Below, piece by piece: positions 1-7,207 of a DNA stretch of 17,386 bases; within the stretch, counting starts at the first letter, position 1; every line of letters begins with the position of its first letter. Below the pieces are notes generated by a model. The model was not told the origin of the DNA and searched no databases. It was given only the letters and a program-made list of their open reading frames with translations. This DNA is from Phycisphaerales bacterium UBA1926 (GTDB taxonomy: Bacteria > Planctomycetota > Phycisphaerae > Phycisphaerales > UBA1924): positions 21,918 to 39,303 of the forward strand of contig DDFO01000022.1 in the NCBI GenBank assembly GCA_002337215.1, in the 5' to 3' direction. The translations under genes and the position numbers were made by a program.

Positions 1-651
1 AGCGTCATGAAGGCCTTGTCGGCTCGAAACGACGAGCCCGAGAAGGCGAGCAGACCGTTCGACAAGGGCCGCGACGGGTTCGTCATGGCCGAGGGCGGCG
101 CGATTTTCGTGCTCGAAAGCCTCGAGCACGCGAAGGCACGCGGCGCGACGATTCTTGCCGAGCTCGTCGGGTTCGGCAATTCCTGCGATAGCCACCACAT
201 CACCGCGCCGGATCCGGCCGGGGGCGGCGCGACCCGCTCGATGCAGTGGGCGATGCGGGACGCGGGCGTCAACCCGACCGATATCGACTACGTCAACGCG
301 CACGGCACCTCGACGCCCCTGGGCGACGAGGCCGAAGTCGCGGCGGTGCTCGGCCTGTTCGGGGACCACGCTCGCAAATCCGCGGGTGGCAAACTGCTCA
401 TGAGTTCGACCAAGGGCGTGCACGGCCACGCGCTGGGTGCCTCGGGCGCGATCGAAACGATCGCCTGCCTCCAGGCCGTCCGCGATGGGATCATCGCCCC
501 GACCGCGAACCTTGAGAACCCGGATGACGAATTCGATATCGATCTGGTCGCCGGGACGGCGCGCGAGCACGACGCCGAGTGCGTGATGAACAACACGTTC
601 GGCTTCGGCGGGCACAACACCACTCTGATCATCCGCCGCTTCGACGGCTGA
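1..651 (+). CDS. fabF: Beta-ketoacyl-ACP synthase II (FabF), C-terminal part; 5' end outside window
   Basis: This enzyme condenses malonyl-ACP with a growing acyl-ACP in cytosolic type II fatty acid synthesis. The reading frame is open to base 1, so the 216 residues seen are the second half of a protein usually about 410 residues long. The ATG at base 7 is internal. Visible family landmarks are the segment DKGRDGFVMAEGG (residues 21-33), the first catalytic histidine in NAHGTST (His101), the conserved lysine and second catalytic histidine in STKGVHGH (Lys138, His143), and the gating-loop motif GFGG (201-204). The nucleophilic cysteine lies in the missing half. FabF commonly has TGH at the second histidine; here it is HGH, and GFGGHN replaces the E. 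coli GFGGTN, both tolerable variants. A closely related KAS enzyme of a secondary pathway cannot be excluded from half a gene, but the fit to housekeeping FabF is good. Confidence 0.93.
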   Translation, partial: SVMKALSARNDEPEKASRPFDKGRDGFVMAEGGAIFVLESLEHAKARGATILAELVGFGNSCDSHHITAPDPAGGGATRSMQWAMRDAGVNPTDIDYVNAHGTSTPLGDEAEVAAVLGLFGDHARKSAGGKLLMSSTKGVHGHALGASGAIETIACLQAVRDGIIAPTANLENPDDEFDIDLVAGTAREHDAECVMNNTFGFGGHNTTLIIRRFDG

Positions 652-674
652 TCGAATCCCATATCAATCCGACG

Positions 675-691
675 CTGGGCTGTGAGCCCGG
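675..691 (+). terminator. Possible weak terminator hairpin after fabF
   Basis: Bases 675-681 can pair with 685-691 around a GTG loop. This is a 7-bp stem including one G-U pair, 23 bases after the fabF stop. The following bases (CCTTGGTTCG) are only weakly T-rich, so intrinsic termination is uncertain. Confidence 0.3.
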
Positions 692-717
692 GCCTTGGTT
701 CGATCCTCGCGCCGGCT

Positions 718-732
718 CGGCACGCGGCTTGC
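718..732 (+). promoter_or_regulatory. Sigma-54-type (-24/-12) promoter candidate upstream of fliN-like gene
   Basis: The bases CGGCACGCGGCTTGC match the sigma-54 consensus TGGCACR-N4-TTGCW at every core position except the first T. The GG element (719-720) and GC element (731-732) have the required spacing. The fliN-like start at 896 lies about 150 bases beyond the predicted transcription start. Flagellar genes are often sigma-54 dependent in other bacteria, which makes the placement plausible. In GC-rich DNA such a match can occur by chance, and no activator-binding repeats were recognised upstream. Confidence 0.4.
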
Positions 733-767
733 GATCCTGTTCATCGCGCTGAAGTTTCGCGCACATT

Positions 768-876
768 CTGCCGATCTCGGCAGGGGCGCGGTGTCGTGCC
801 GCCCCGGCTGGATCGGCACACAGTCGGTTCGATCGGAATCAGGGTCACAGGCCGGGTCGGTTCCCCGGCTCGACCC
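768..876 (+). other. Hairpin-rich leader of the fliN-like gene
   Basis: Three inverted repeats follow one another between the putative promoter and the ribosome binding site. They are CTGCCG/CGGCAG (768-773 with 778-783, ATCT loop), GGGGCG/CGCCCC (783-788 with 800-805) and GGGTCG/CGACCC (854-859 with 871-876). The last ends four bases before the Shine-Dalgarno sequence at 880-885. No known riboswitch class was recognised, and short GC-rich repeats are common at this base composition. Confidence 0.3.
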
Positions 877-895
877 TTTGAGGAGTTCCCGCGAT

Positions 896-1249
896 ATGCC
901 CGCCAAAGACGGCCGACTCCACAACCTCGAAGTCCCCGTGATCGTCGAACTGGGACGCCGGCGGCTCAAACTGGGCGAGGTGATGAACATGCTTCCCGGG
1001 ACGATCATCGACCTCGAGAAGGACGCCGATCACGAGCTCGAACTCCTCGTCAACAACCAGGTCGTCGCGACGGGCACCGCGGTGAAAGTTGGGGAGAACT
1101 TCGGCCTGCGTCTCGCAACCGTCGGGTCGAGGCAGCATCGGGGCAACGCCGCTTCGCGCAGCGCGGGGAAAACTCCGGCCGCCGATAGCGCCTCCAACAA
1201 CGCCGACAACACGGACGCCGAGCAGATCCTCGCGGGTCAGGATGTCTGA
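896..1249 (+). CDS. fliN: FliN / SpoA-domain (surface presentation of antigens) protein
   Basis: FliN forms, with FliM and FliG, the cytoplasmic C-ring that switches flagellar rotation; paralogues serve type III secretion. The ATG at 896 is chosen because GAGGAG (880-885) lies 10 bases upstream and the conserved domain begins just after it. The frame runs upstream to 695 but that part looks non-coding. The product is 117 residues. Residues 9-77 fit the SpoA domain, including VPVIVELGRRRLKLGEV (13-29) and the pattern GTIIDLEK...ELLVNNQVVATGTAV. FliN is usually 130-150 residues; here the N-terminal extension is short, and a polar tail rich in Ala, Asn, Asp and Ser occupies 78-117. No other flagellar gene is in view, so flagellum versus another secretion apparatus cannot be decided. 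The domain call is solid; the symbol is less sure. Confidence 0.8.
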   Translation: MPAKDGRLHNLEVPVIVELGRRRLKLGEVMNMLPGTIIDLEKDADHELELLVNNQVVATGTAVKVGENFGLRLATVGSRQHRGNAASRSAGKTPAADSASNNADNTDAEQILAGQDV

Positions 1250-1285
1250 TCGTCCACGGCGAACGGTTTGGATGTCGGTGGGTGA

Positions 1286-2305
1286 TCACCGGATGAAGTC
1301 GAAACCGCGCACGCCGTCCCTTGTGGACCAGAAGAACGCCGGATAGCGGCCGATCCCGCCGGCCGACCCGTTCTCGAGGTTGTCCTCGTCCATGCCGTAG
1401 TTGCTGAGGAGCGTGTTGCTGGGCGTCCAGAGATGCGGCGGGGTAAGAATCCGCTCTTCCTCGGGGAGCTGGTCCTCGCGCTCGACCTCGGCGTGGAGTT
1501 CCTGCATATCGACCGTCGTCACGCTTCCGTCCACGGTCACGACGTTCGTGTCCGCGTCCGGGCTGTGCCAGGTGGGGGGGAGCTTGGTGACGCGCGAGCC
1601 GAACCCGCCGTCCTCGAGCCGTTCGTTCTTGGAGGTGTCCGACCGCTGCCAGCAGAGGACCTTCTGTGATGGCTGGAGCACCCGGTCCACGCGGTTGCGA
1701 GCGACCTGGGCGAGCGGCGCGTTGTAGAGGTTCGAGGTGGGCTGCATGTCCTCGACATACCGCTCGGGCGAATACCAGAACGTCGGGGAATAGACGTACG
1801 AGGAGTCCCAGACGAAGTCGTCGAGCGTCCCGGTGAATCCGCCGCTGCGGCCGTACTGCGCGATGTCCAGGAAACGCTCGTACGGCTTGGGATCGTTGGG
1901 CGCGAACTGGACCTCGCTCGCCCAGTCACCGTCAGAGAGCCAGCCGCCCACGAGGCTGTACCAGTGGAACGCGTACATCTCGCTGTAGTAGCGTTCGCCG
2001 TCACCGATGAACCGGAAGGGCCCCGTGCCGGTTGCCTTGTAGCACTCGGCCCAGAATCCCGCGGTCCTCGATTCGTCCCAGGGATTGACGAACGAGTCGC
2101 TGAACTCGAAGCTGTAGATCGCCTGGATCTGCCCCATCGATCGCAGATTCGCGAGGCTCTTGACCCGCTCGGCGGATTGCTTGGCTTTGCCCAGCACCGG
2201 GAGCAGGATCCCGATCAGCAGGGCGATGATCGCGATGACCACCAGCAATTCGATGAGCGTAAACGCCGACATCCGTCGGCCGGAGCCGTTCACTGTTCTT
2301 CGCAT
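1286..2305 (-). CDS. Pseudopilin-like protein with type IV prepilin N-terminus
   Basis: This is one of the many planctomycete proteins with a prepilin cleavage/methylation signal, probably inserted in the inner membrane by a type II secretion/pilus-like system; its exact role is unknown. The product is 339 residues. Residues 13-40 hold the signal, with AFTLIELLVVIA followed by a hydrophobic helix ending at ILLPVLGKAK. The residue before the cleavage-site Phe is Ala, not the usual Gly. Near residues 247-262 it has His-X11-Asp-Gly-Ser-Val, resembling the planctomycete 'H-X9-DG' processing-associated motif but two residues longer. The middle is rich in Trp and Tyr. The start at 2305 is preferred because AGAAGGA (bases 2313-2319 of the minus strand) sits 7 bases upstream; the frame stays open to 2527 without pilin-like sequence. 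It converges on the fliN-like gene with a 36-base gap. Confidence 0.85.
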   Translation of the reverse strand: MRRTVNGSGRRMSAFTLIELLVVIAIIALLIGILLPVLGKAKQSAERVKSLANLRSMGQIQAIYSFEFSDSFVNPWDESRTAGFWAECYKATGTGPFRFIGDGERYYSEMYAFHWYSLVGGWLSDGDWASEVQFAPNDPKPYERFLDIAQYGRSGGFTGTLDDFVWDSSYVYSPTFWYSPERYVEDMQPTSNLYNAPLAQVARNRVDRVLQPSQKVLCWQRSDTSKNERLEDGGFGSRVTKLPPTWHSPDADTNVVTVDGSVTTVDMQELHAEVEREDQLPEEERILTPPHLWTPSNTLLSNYGMDEDNLENGSAGGIGRYPAFFWSTRDGVRGFDFIR

Positions 2306-2598
2306 GCTGATATCCTTCTCGCGACGCGGGCGATCGCCCTGTTGGGAACTCCGGGCCGGTCCGAGTGCCGAAGCCCGTCTTCCAAACCGATTCCAAGCCG
2401 AGACCCCGAAACACCTTACCACAGAACGCCCCGGGGGCAAAGCGAGAACAGACCCCGATTTCTCCGACCGATCTTCCTCATATCGACCAGACGCCCCTTT
2501 GTTCCCTACAGCCGTCACGACCCGCAATCGCGAATGTGGACCCCTGATCGGGTCAGGACGAAGCCGGGGAGCGGATCAGACCGATACTGTTGGCACAC
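2306..2598. other. Divergent intergenic region between pseudopilin and GH15 genes
   Basis: These 293 bases hold the start regions of two divergent genes. The minus-strand Shine-Dalgarno of the pseudopilin gene is at 2313-2319. A small inverted repeat (CCTGA 2543-2547 with TCAGG 2553-2557) precedes the GH15 gene. I saw no convincing -35/-10 pair, and the open frames crossing the region look like chance frames of GC-rich DNA. Confidence 0.5.
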
Positions 2599-4599
2599 AT
2601 GGCACGCGACCTCCCTATCGGCAACGGCGACCTCCTGGTCAACTTCGACGAGTTTTACCAGGTGCGCGATATGTACTACCCGCGCGTCGGGGCTCCCAAC
2701 CACACGCTGGGACATATCCAGCACTTCGGCGTCTGGGCCGACGGTGCGTTCGCATGGATCACCGATGAGGGCTGGGAACGCTCGCTCAAGTACATCGACG
2801 ACTCTCTCGTGACCCACGTCACGCTCCGGCACGAGGAACTGGGCGTCGAGTTGATCTGCAACGATGCCGTGGACTTCCACGAGCCTGTTCAGTTCCGCCG
2901 GGTCCGCTGCCGGGATCTTCTGGGCAAAGACCGGGACGTGCGGGTGTTCAACCACATCGATCTCTCGATCGACGGATCGCCCGTGGGCGACACCGCGAAC
3001 TACGACCCGCAGACCGATGCCGTCATCCTCTACAAAGAGAAGTCCTACTTCCTGTTCAACGAGCTGAGCAGCGGCAAAGTGGGGATCGACCACTGGGCGA
3101 TCGGGCACAAAAAGATCGGCGGCGCGGAGGGCACCTGGCGCGACGCCGAGGACGGCGAGCTCGGTCGCAACGCGATCAGCCAGGGCTCGGTCGATGTCAC
3201 CGTCGGGTTCAATCTCGCGGTCCCCGCCAACGGGGAGGCCGAAGTGGTCTGGTGGATGGCGTGCGGCGAGAGCTACGACGCGGTCCGTGCGCTCAACGAC
3301 CGGATCATCGCCAAAAGCCCCGACGGGATGATCGCGCGGACCGAGGCGTTCTGGCGACTGTGGTGCCAGAAGGAAAACCGTGATTGCTCGCCTCTTCCCG
3401 AGGCCGTCCGCGATCTGTTCACACGCTCGCAGCTCATCCTGCGGACGCAGATCGACAACGGGGGCGCGATCATCGCCGCCAACGATTCCGACATCGCCCA
3501 GTTCGGGGGCGACCACTATTCCTACTGCTGGATGCGCGACGGGGCGCTGGTCGCCCAGGGCCTGATCCTGACGGGCCAGAGCGAACTGAGCCGCTCGTTC
3601 TTCCGCTACGCCGAGCGGTGCATCGAGGACGCGGGCTACTTCCTGCACAAATACACCCCCAGCGGCGCGCTCGCGTCGAGCTGGCACCCCTGGATCATCA
3701 ACGGGCAGACCGTGCTCCCGATCCAGCAGGACGAGACCGCGCTGGTCCTCTGGGCCCTCCGCAAGCATTTCGAGTACTACCGCGACGTCGAGTTCATCAA
3801 GCCGCTCTATTCGAGGCTCGTCGCGAACCCCGCCGAGTGGATGCTCTCCTACCGAGACGAGAACGGGTTGCCCAAGCAGTCCTGGGATCTCTGGGAAGAA
3901 CGGCGCGGCATCCACACGTTCACCGTCGCCAGCGTCATCGGGGCGCTCGAGGCCGCCGCGGCCTTCGCGCACGATTTCGGCGAACACGAACGCGCCCATC
4001 GCTTCCGGACCGGCGCCGACGAGATGCGCGCGGCCCTCCGCCGGCACCTCTGGAACACCAGCGAGGGGCGGTTCGCCCGTCTCGCGACGGTTGAACCCGA
4101 CGGCTCGTACCGACTCGACATGACCCCGGATTCGGCGAACTTTGCGCTCTGGGCGATCGGCGGGTTCGATGTCCGCGACGCCGACATCGAGGCCGAGATG
4201 GAGGCGCTCCGCACGAGGCTCGAGGTCCGCACGGACGTGGGCGGCTACGCCCGCTACGCCCGCGATTACTACCACCAGGTGGAGACGCAGGACATCGAGA
4301 AGGTGCCGGGCAACCCCTGGGTGATCTGCACGCTCTGGCAGGCGTGGTACATCATCGAGCGCGCGCAATCGGTCGAGGAACTCACCGAGGCGATGCCGTT
4401 CTTTGAGTGGACGGTCGCCAAGGCCGAGGAGAGCGGCGTGCTCGCCGAGCAATACCACCCCTACACCGGTGCCCCGATGAGCGTGAGTCCGCTGACGTGG
4501 AGCCACTCGACGTTCGCGTCGGTCTGCGTGCGGTACCTCGACCGCCACCGGGAGCTGAGCCTGCTCGACGGCGTCCGCGAGGCGGTCGCGTCGGTCTGA
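2599..4599 (+). CDS. Glycoside hydrolase family 15 protein (glucoamylase / glucodextranase / trehalase type)
   Basis: GH15 enzymes are inverting exo-hydrolases that release beta-glucose from alpha-glucans or alpha-linked oligosaccharides. The 666-residue product shows the two-part bacterial GH15 build: an N-terminal beta-sandwich-like region (about 1-260) and a catalytic (alpha/alpha)6 barrel (about 265-655). The general acid is probably Glu433 in WDLWEERRG and the general base Glu617 in AEQYHPYTGAPMSVSPLTWSH. HYSYCWMRDGAL (306-317) is the usual substrate-site motif. No signal peptide is visible, suggesting cytoplasmic action on glycogen, maltodextrins or trehalose. The start is uncertain: ATG 2599 gives MARDLPIGNGDLLVNFD, a TTG at 2590 adds three residues, and GGGGAG at 2566-2571 is too far from either to be a good Shine-Dalgarno. 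It converges on the next gene with only 17 bases between stops. Family is sure; substrate is not. Confidence 0.93.
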   Translation: MARDLPIGNGDLLVNFDEFYQVRDMYYPRVGAPNHTLGHIQHFGVWADGAFAWITDEGWERSLKYIDDSLVTHVTLRHEELGVELICNDAVDFHEPVQFRRVRCRDLLGKDRDVRVFNHIDLSIDGSPVGDTANYDPQTDAVILYKEKSYFLFNELSSGKVGIDHWAIGHKKIGGAEGTWRDAEDGELGRNAISQGSVDVTVGFNLAVPANGEAEVVWWMACGESYDAVRALNDRIIAKSPDGMIARTEAFWRLWCQKENRDCSPLPEAVRDLFTRSQLILRTQIDNGGAIIAANDSDIAQFGGDHYSYCWMRDGALVAQGLILTGQSELSRSFFRYAERCIEDAGYFLHKYTPSGALASSWHPWIINGQTVLPIQQDETALVLWALRKHFEYYRDVEFIKPLYSRLVANPAEWMLSYRDENGLPKQSWDLWEERRGIHTFTVASVIGALEAAAAFAHDFGEHERAHRFRTGADEMRAALRRHLWNTSEGRFARLATVEPDGSYRLDMTPDSANFALWAIGGFDVRDADIEAEMEALRTRLEVRTDVGGYARYARDYYHQVETQDIEKVPGNPWVICTLWQAWYIIERAQSVEELTEAMPFFEWTVAKAEESGVLAEQYHPYTGAPMSVSPLTWSHSTFASVCVRYLDRHRELSLLDGVREAVASV

Positions 4600-4616
4600 G
4601 GCACACTTGGCGGTGA

Positions 4617-7019
4617 TCAGTCGCAGCCTGCAATAAACGCGTCGAGGAACGCGCTGACGTCCGCCAGATCGAGCACGCCCGTCGGGGGCGCGAGATCCGC
4701 GATCGCGTCGCCCGCCACGAACTCGGTCACGAACACCGAGATGTCCGCGAGGTCGAGTTGATCGATCGGCGGCGCGACATCCGCGAGCGAGCAGCCCCGG
4801 GTCAGGTTCCGCAGCACCGTCACACCGGAATACGACCGGGCGTTGCCATCGGTGAAGACCGCGACGTCCTGCGTTCCCAGCGGACCCGCCGGGCCGAGCG
4901 CGATGCCCCGGGGTTCGGGCCCCGTCCCGATCCACCGCGAGGCCTCGAAACCGCCCGACCCGTCGTTGAGGAAGAGGATCGCCGTGGAGGCGTCGAGCAC
5001 GATCAGGTCCTCGTCGCCGTCACCGTCTGCATCGGTCGCCATCAGGTGCACAGGATAGAGAAGCCGGTCGTTCAGCACCCCGAGATCCACGCCGAAGCGC
5101 TCGAACCCGAGCCCGTCCCGGTTGAACAGAATCTCGAGGTCGTCGTCGATCATCGCGGCGAGATCGGTCCTCCCATCGGAATCCCAATCGCCCGCCGCGA
5201 GACTCCCGAAATTCGCCTCGATGTCGATCTGGAGGGGATCCGCGAGGGTCCCGTCTCCGTTGTTCAAGAAAACCTGGAGCTGGTTGCCCCCGGCGATGAT
5301 CGCGATATCGGGCAGGCCGTCGAGATTCCAGTCGAGAGCCGTGGGCGATGCGTTGTCGAAGAGGCTCGCTTCGATGACTTCGCCTGCCTGAATATAATCG
5401 CCTTGGTCGTCCCGCGACGCGACGATGAGACCCAAGACCGTCGCGATGACCAAATCCGGGTCACCGTCGAGATCGAGATCCACTGGAATCGACGCCACGG
5501 GAAACCCCACCGTCGGCACACTATCGGTTCGGTCGAAATCACCGTCGGCGTCGCCGTACAGAATCGTGACCGAGTTGGTCGCGCCCGGCGAGAAATTCCG
5601 GAACGCAATGATCAGGTCCGCAAAGCCGTCCTCATCGAGGTCGCACGATGAGAGACCCTCGGCGGCGCCCGGAACGGTGAGGAACCCGGGCGTGAGAAAC
5701 GCGCCGTCGCTGTCGGTGAGCGCAACGCCGAGCGAGCCGTCGGTGCCGAAGAACGCCGAGTCCGCGTGCCCGTCCCCGTTGAGATCATCGAGGATGCCCC
5801 CGCGGATCCCATCCTGTGTCGCTTGGCCGTAGTCGATGAGCGCGAACCGAGACCCGCTCGTCAGCGTCGACCCGGGCACGCCCTCATACACCATGATGCG
5901 CCCACCACCCGAATGCGCGACGATCTCGGGTGTCCCGTCCCCGTCAAGCTCGGGAAACTCGATCTGGACCAGCGATTCATCGCGCGCACACTCGAAGCCG
6001 AGCGCAAACCCGCCGTCGCCGTCGTTGATGAAGGTCCACGACACGCCGCCGTCGTCTTCCCGAAAGCCGGCGGCGAGGATATCGGGGTCGCCGTCGCCGT
6101 CGATGTCGCCCACGCCGATGTCCTGCACCCGGCGTCCGCCGGGCAGCACGAAGCGCTCGACGTCGGGAAACGCCCCGTTCTCGGAACGCAGCACGCCGAT
6201 CTCGGCGTCGTCGAAGCTGGACGTGAGGAGGTCGTCGTCGCCGTCCCCATCGATGTCCGAGGCCCGCAGGCGATCGAACCGCGCGACGAGTGTCACCGTT
6301 GCGAGTTCGGTGTAGACCCCATTGCCGTCGTTCCGAAACCGGCGGATGCCGGTCGAGCCGAGCGCCCGGCCGGTGACGATATCGCGATCGCCGTCCCCGT
6401 CGATGTCGGCGAAGACGGGATAGTCGATCGAGATCTCACGCCACGCAGGTGAGAACGTCCGGTCGCCCTCGTTCCGGAGCGAGGCGCTCTCGTCGAGACG
6501 ATCGATGCTGGTGAAGACATCGAGGTCACCGTCCCCGTCGAGGTCCACGACGTCGATCGAGAGCGGGTCCTCGAACAGGTTGAAGGGCTCCTCCTTGATC
6601 GGGTAGCGGGCCTGCTCGACGAACGAGCCGTCCGCGGACCCGAAATAGAGAACGAGATCGCCCCACGCTCCATCGCGTTCGATGACCGCGAGGTCCGCCA
6701 GGCCGTCACCGTCGAGATCACCGACATCGAAATCGATCCAGCCTCCGCGCGACAGCCCGGTCGCTCTCGGCACGAAGCCCCCTGCGCGATCGTTGATCAG
6801 GACGACAAGCTCGCTGTCGCCTTCGACGCGGGCGGGGGTCGTGATGTCCAGGAAACTGTCGCCGTCGACATCCGCAACAACGTAAAACAGTCCATCACGC
6901 TGGGTGATACGATAAGACTCCGGGGAGAAGATCGGTCCCGACGCAGATGCGTTCGCACCCGAAAACGACGCGATGATCGAAACTACGCTGATGAATCGCG
7001 AATGCGATGGGCGCGGCAT
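4617..7019 (-). CDS. Secreted FG-GAP/VCBS beta-propeller protein with GC-type dockerin-like tail
   Basis: This is an 800-residue exported protein of unknown partner. The start at 7019 is supported by GGAGG (7025-7029, minus strand) five bases upstream and by a signal peptide (basic n-region, hydrophobic FISVVSIIASFSG at 9-21, likely cleavage near ANASA at 22-26). Thirteen calcium-loop motifs of the form DxDxDGxxD follow at about 50, 101, 159, 205, 255, 305, 358, 412, 460, 514, 563, 611 and 663, roughly one per 51 residues. This is the FG-GAP/VCBS spacing and suggests two propellers. Residues 742-800 form a duplicated tail, each half ADxAPPxxxLDLADxSxF, opening with Gly-Cys and ending Cys-Asp. 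It resembles the GC-type dockerin domain of Phycisphaerales, thought to anchor or sort secreted proteins. Adhesion or polymer binding is a guess. Confidence 0.85.
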   Translation of the reverse strand: MPRPSHSRFISVVSIIASFSGANASASGPIFSPESYRITQRDGLFYVVADVDGDSFLDITTPARVEGDSELVVLINDRAGGFVPRATGLSRGGWIDFDVGDLDGDGLADLAVIERDGAWGDLVLYFGSADGSFVEQARYPIKEEPFNLFEDPLSIDVVDLDGDGDLDVFTSIDRLDESASLRNEGDRTFSPAWREISIDYPVFADIDGDGDRDIVTGRALGSTGIRRFRNDGNGVYTELATVTLVARFDRLRASDIDGDGDDDLLTSSFDDAEIGVLRSENGAFPDVERFVLPGGRRVQDIGVGDIDGDGDPDILAAGFREDDGGVSWTFINDGDGGFALGFECARDESLVQIEFPELDGDGTPEIVAHSGGGRIMVYEGVPGSTLTSGSRFALIDYGQATQDGIRGGILDDLNGDGHADSAFFGTDGSLGVALTDSDGAFLTPGFLTVPGAAEGLSSCDLDEDGFADLIIAFRNFSPGATNSVTILYGDADGDFDRTDSVPTVGFPVASIPVDLDLDGDPDLVIATVLGLIVASRDDQGDYIQAGEVIEASLFDNASPTALDWNLDGLPDIAIIAGGNQLQVFLNNGDGTLADPLQIDIEANFGSLAAGDWDSDGRTDLAAMIDDDLEILFNRDGLGFERFGVDLGVLNDRLLYPVHLMATDADGDGDEDLIVLDASTAILFLNDGSGGFEASRWIGTGPEPRGIALGPAGPLGTQDVAVFTDGNARSYSGVTVLRNLTRGCSLADVAPPIDQLDLADISVFVTEFVAGDAIADLAPPTGVLDLADVSAFLDAFIAGCD

Positions 7020-7207
7020 AGTGGCCTCCACCGTCTTTACCAAAGTCTGAACCCGCTGCTTGATGTTACCGTGCTGTTTGAGTTGCTCCAATCATGATTC
7101 GATCGCATACGCCGCACGGCAATTATTAGAACAACCGACCGACACGGTGGAGCGAAGCATGACGTGCAGACGGTCTCGCGGACATTCTGATTTTGAGACG
7201 AGCGTTG
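7020..7207. other. Intergenic region between propeller gene and purM
   Basis: These 188 bases are less GC-rich than the genes around them. They hold the Shine-Dalgarno of the propeller gene (7025-7029, minus strand) and probably its promoter, but no clear -35/-10 pair. GTCTC/GAGAC (7173-7177 with 7195-7199) could form a loose hairpin just after the purM stop; it has no T-run and is not called a terminator. Confidence 0.4.

Noticed and set aside
695..895. N-terminal extension of the fliN-like gene by 67 codons
   Set aside because: It resembles no FliN N-terminus, covers the sigma-54-like site and leader hairpins, and a good Shine-Dalgarno supports ATG 896.
2515..4935. Very long open frame (806 codons) on the minus strand across the GH15 gene
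   Set aside because: It is antisense to a gene with clear catalytic motifs. Its product is rich in Arg, Ala, Asp and Val without a recognisable domain, the usual artefact of GC-rich codon bias.
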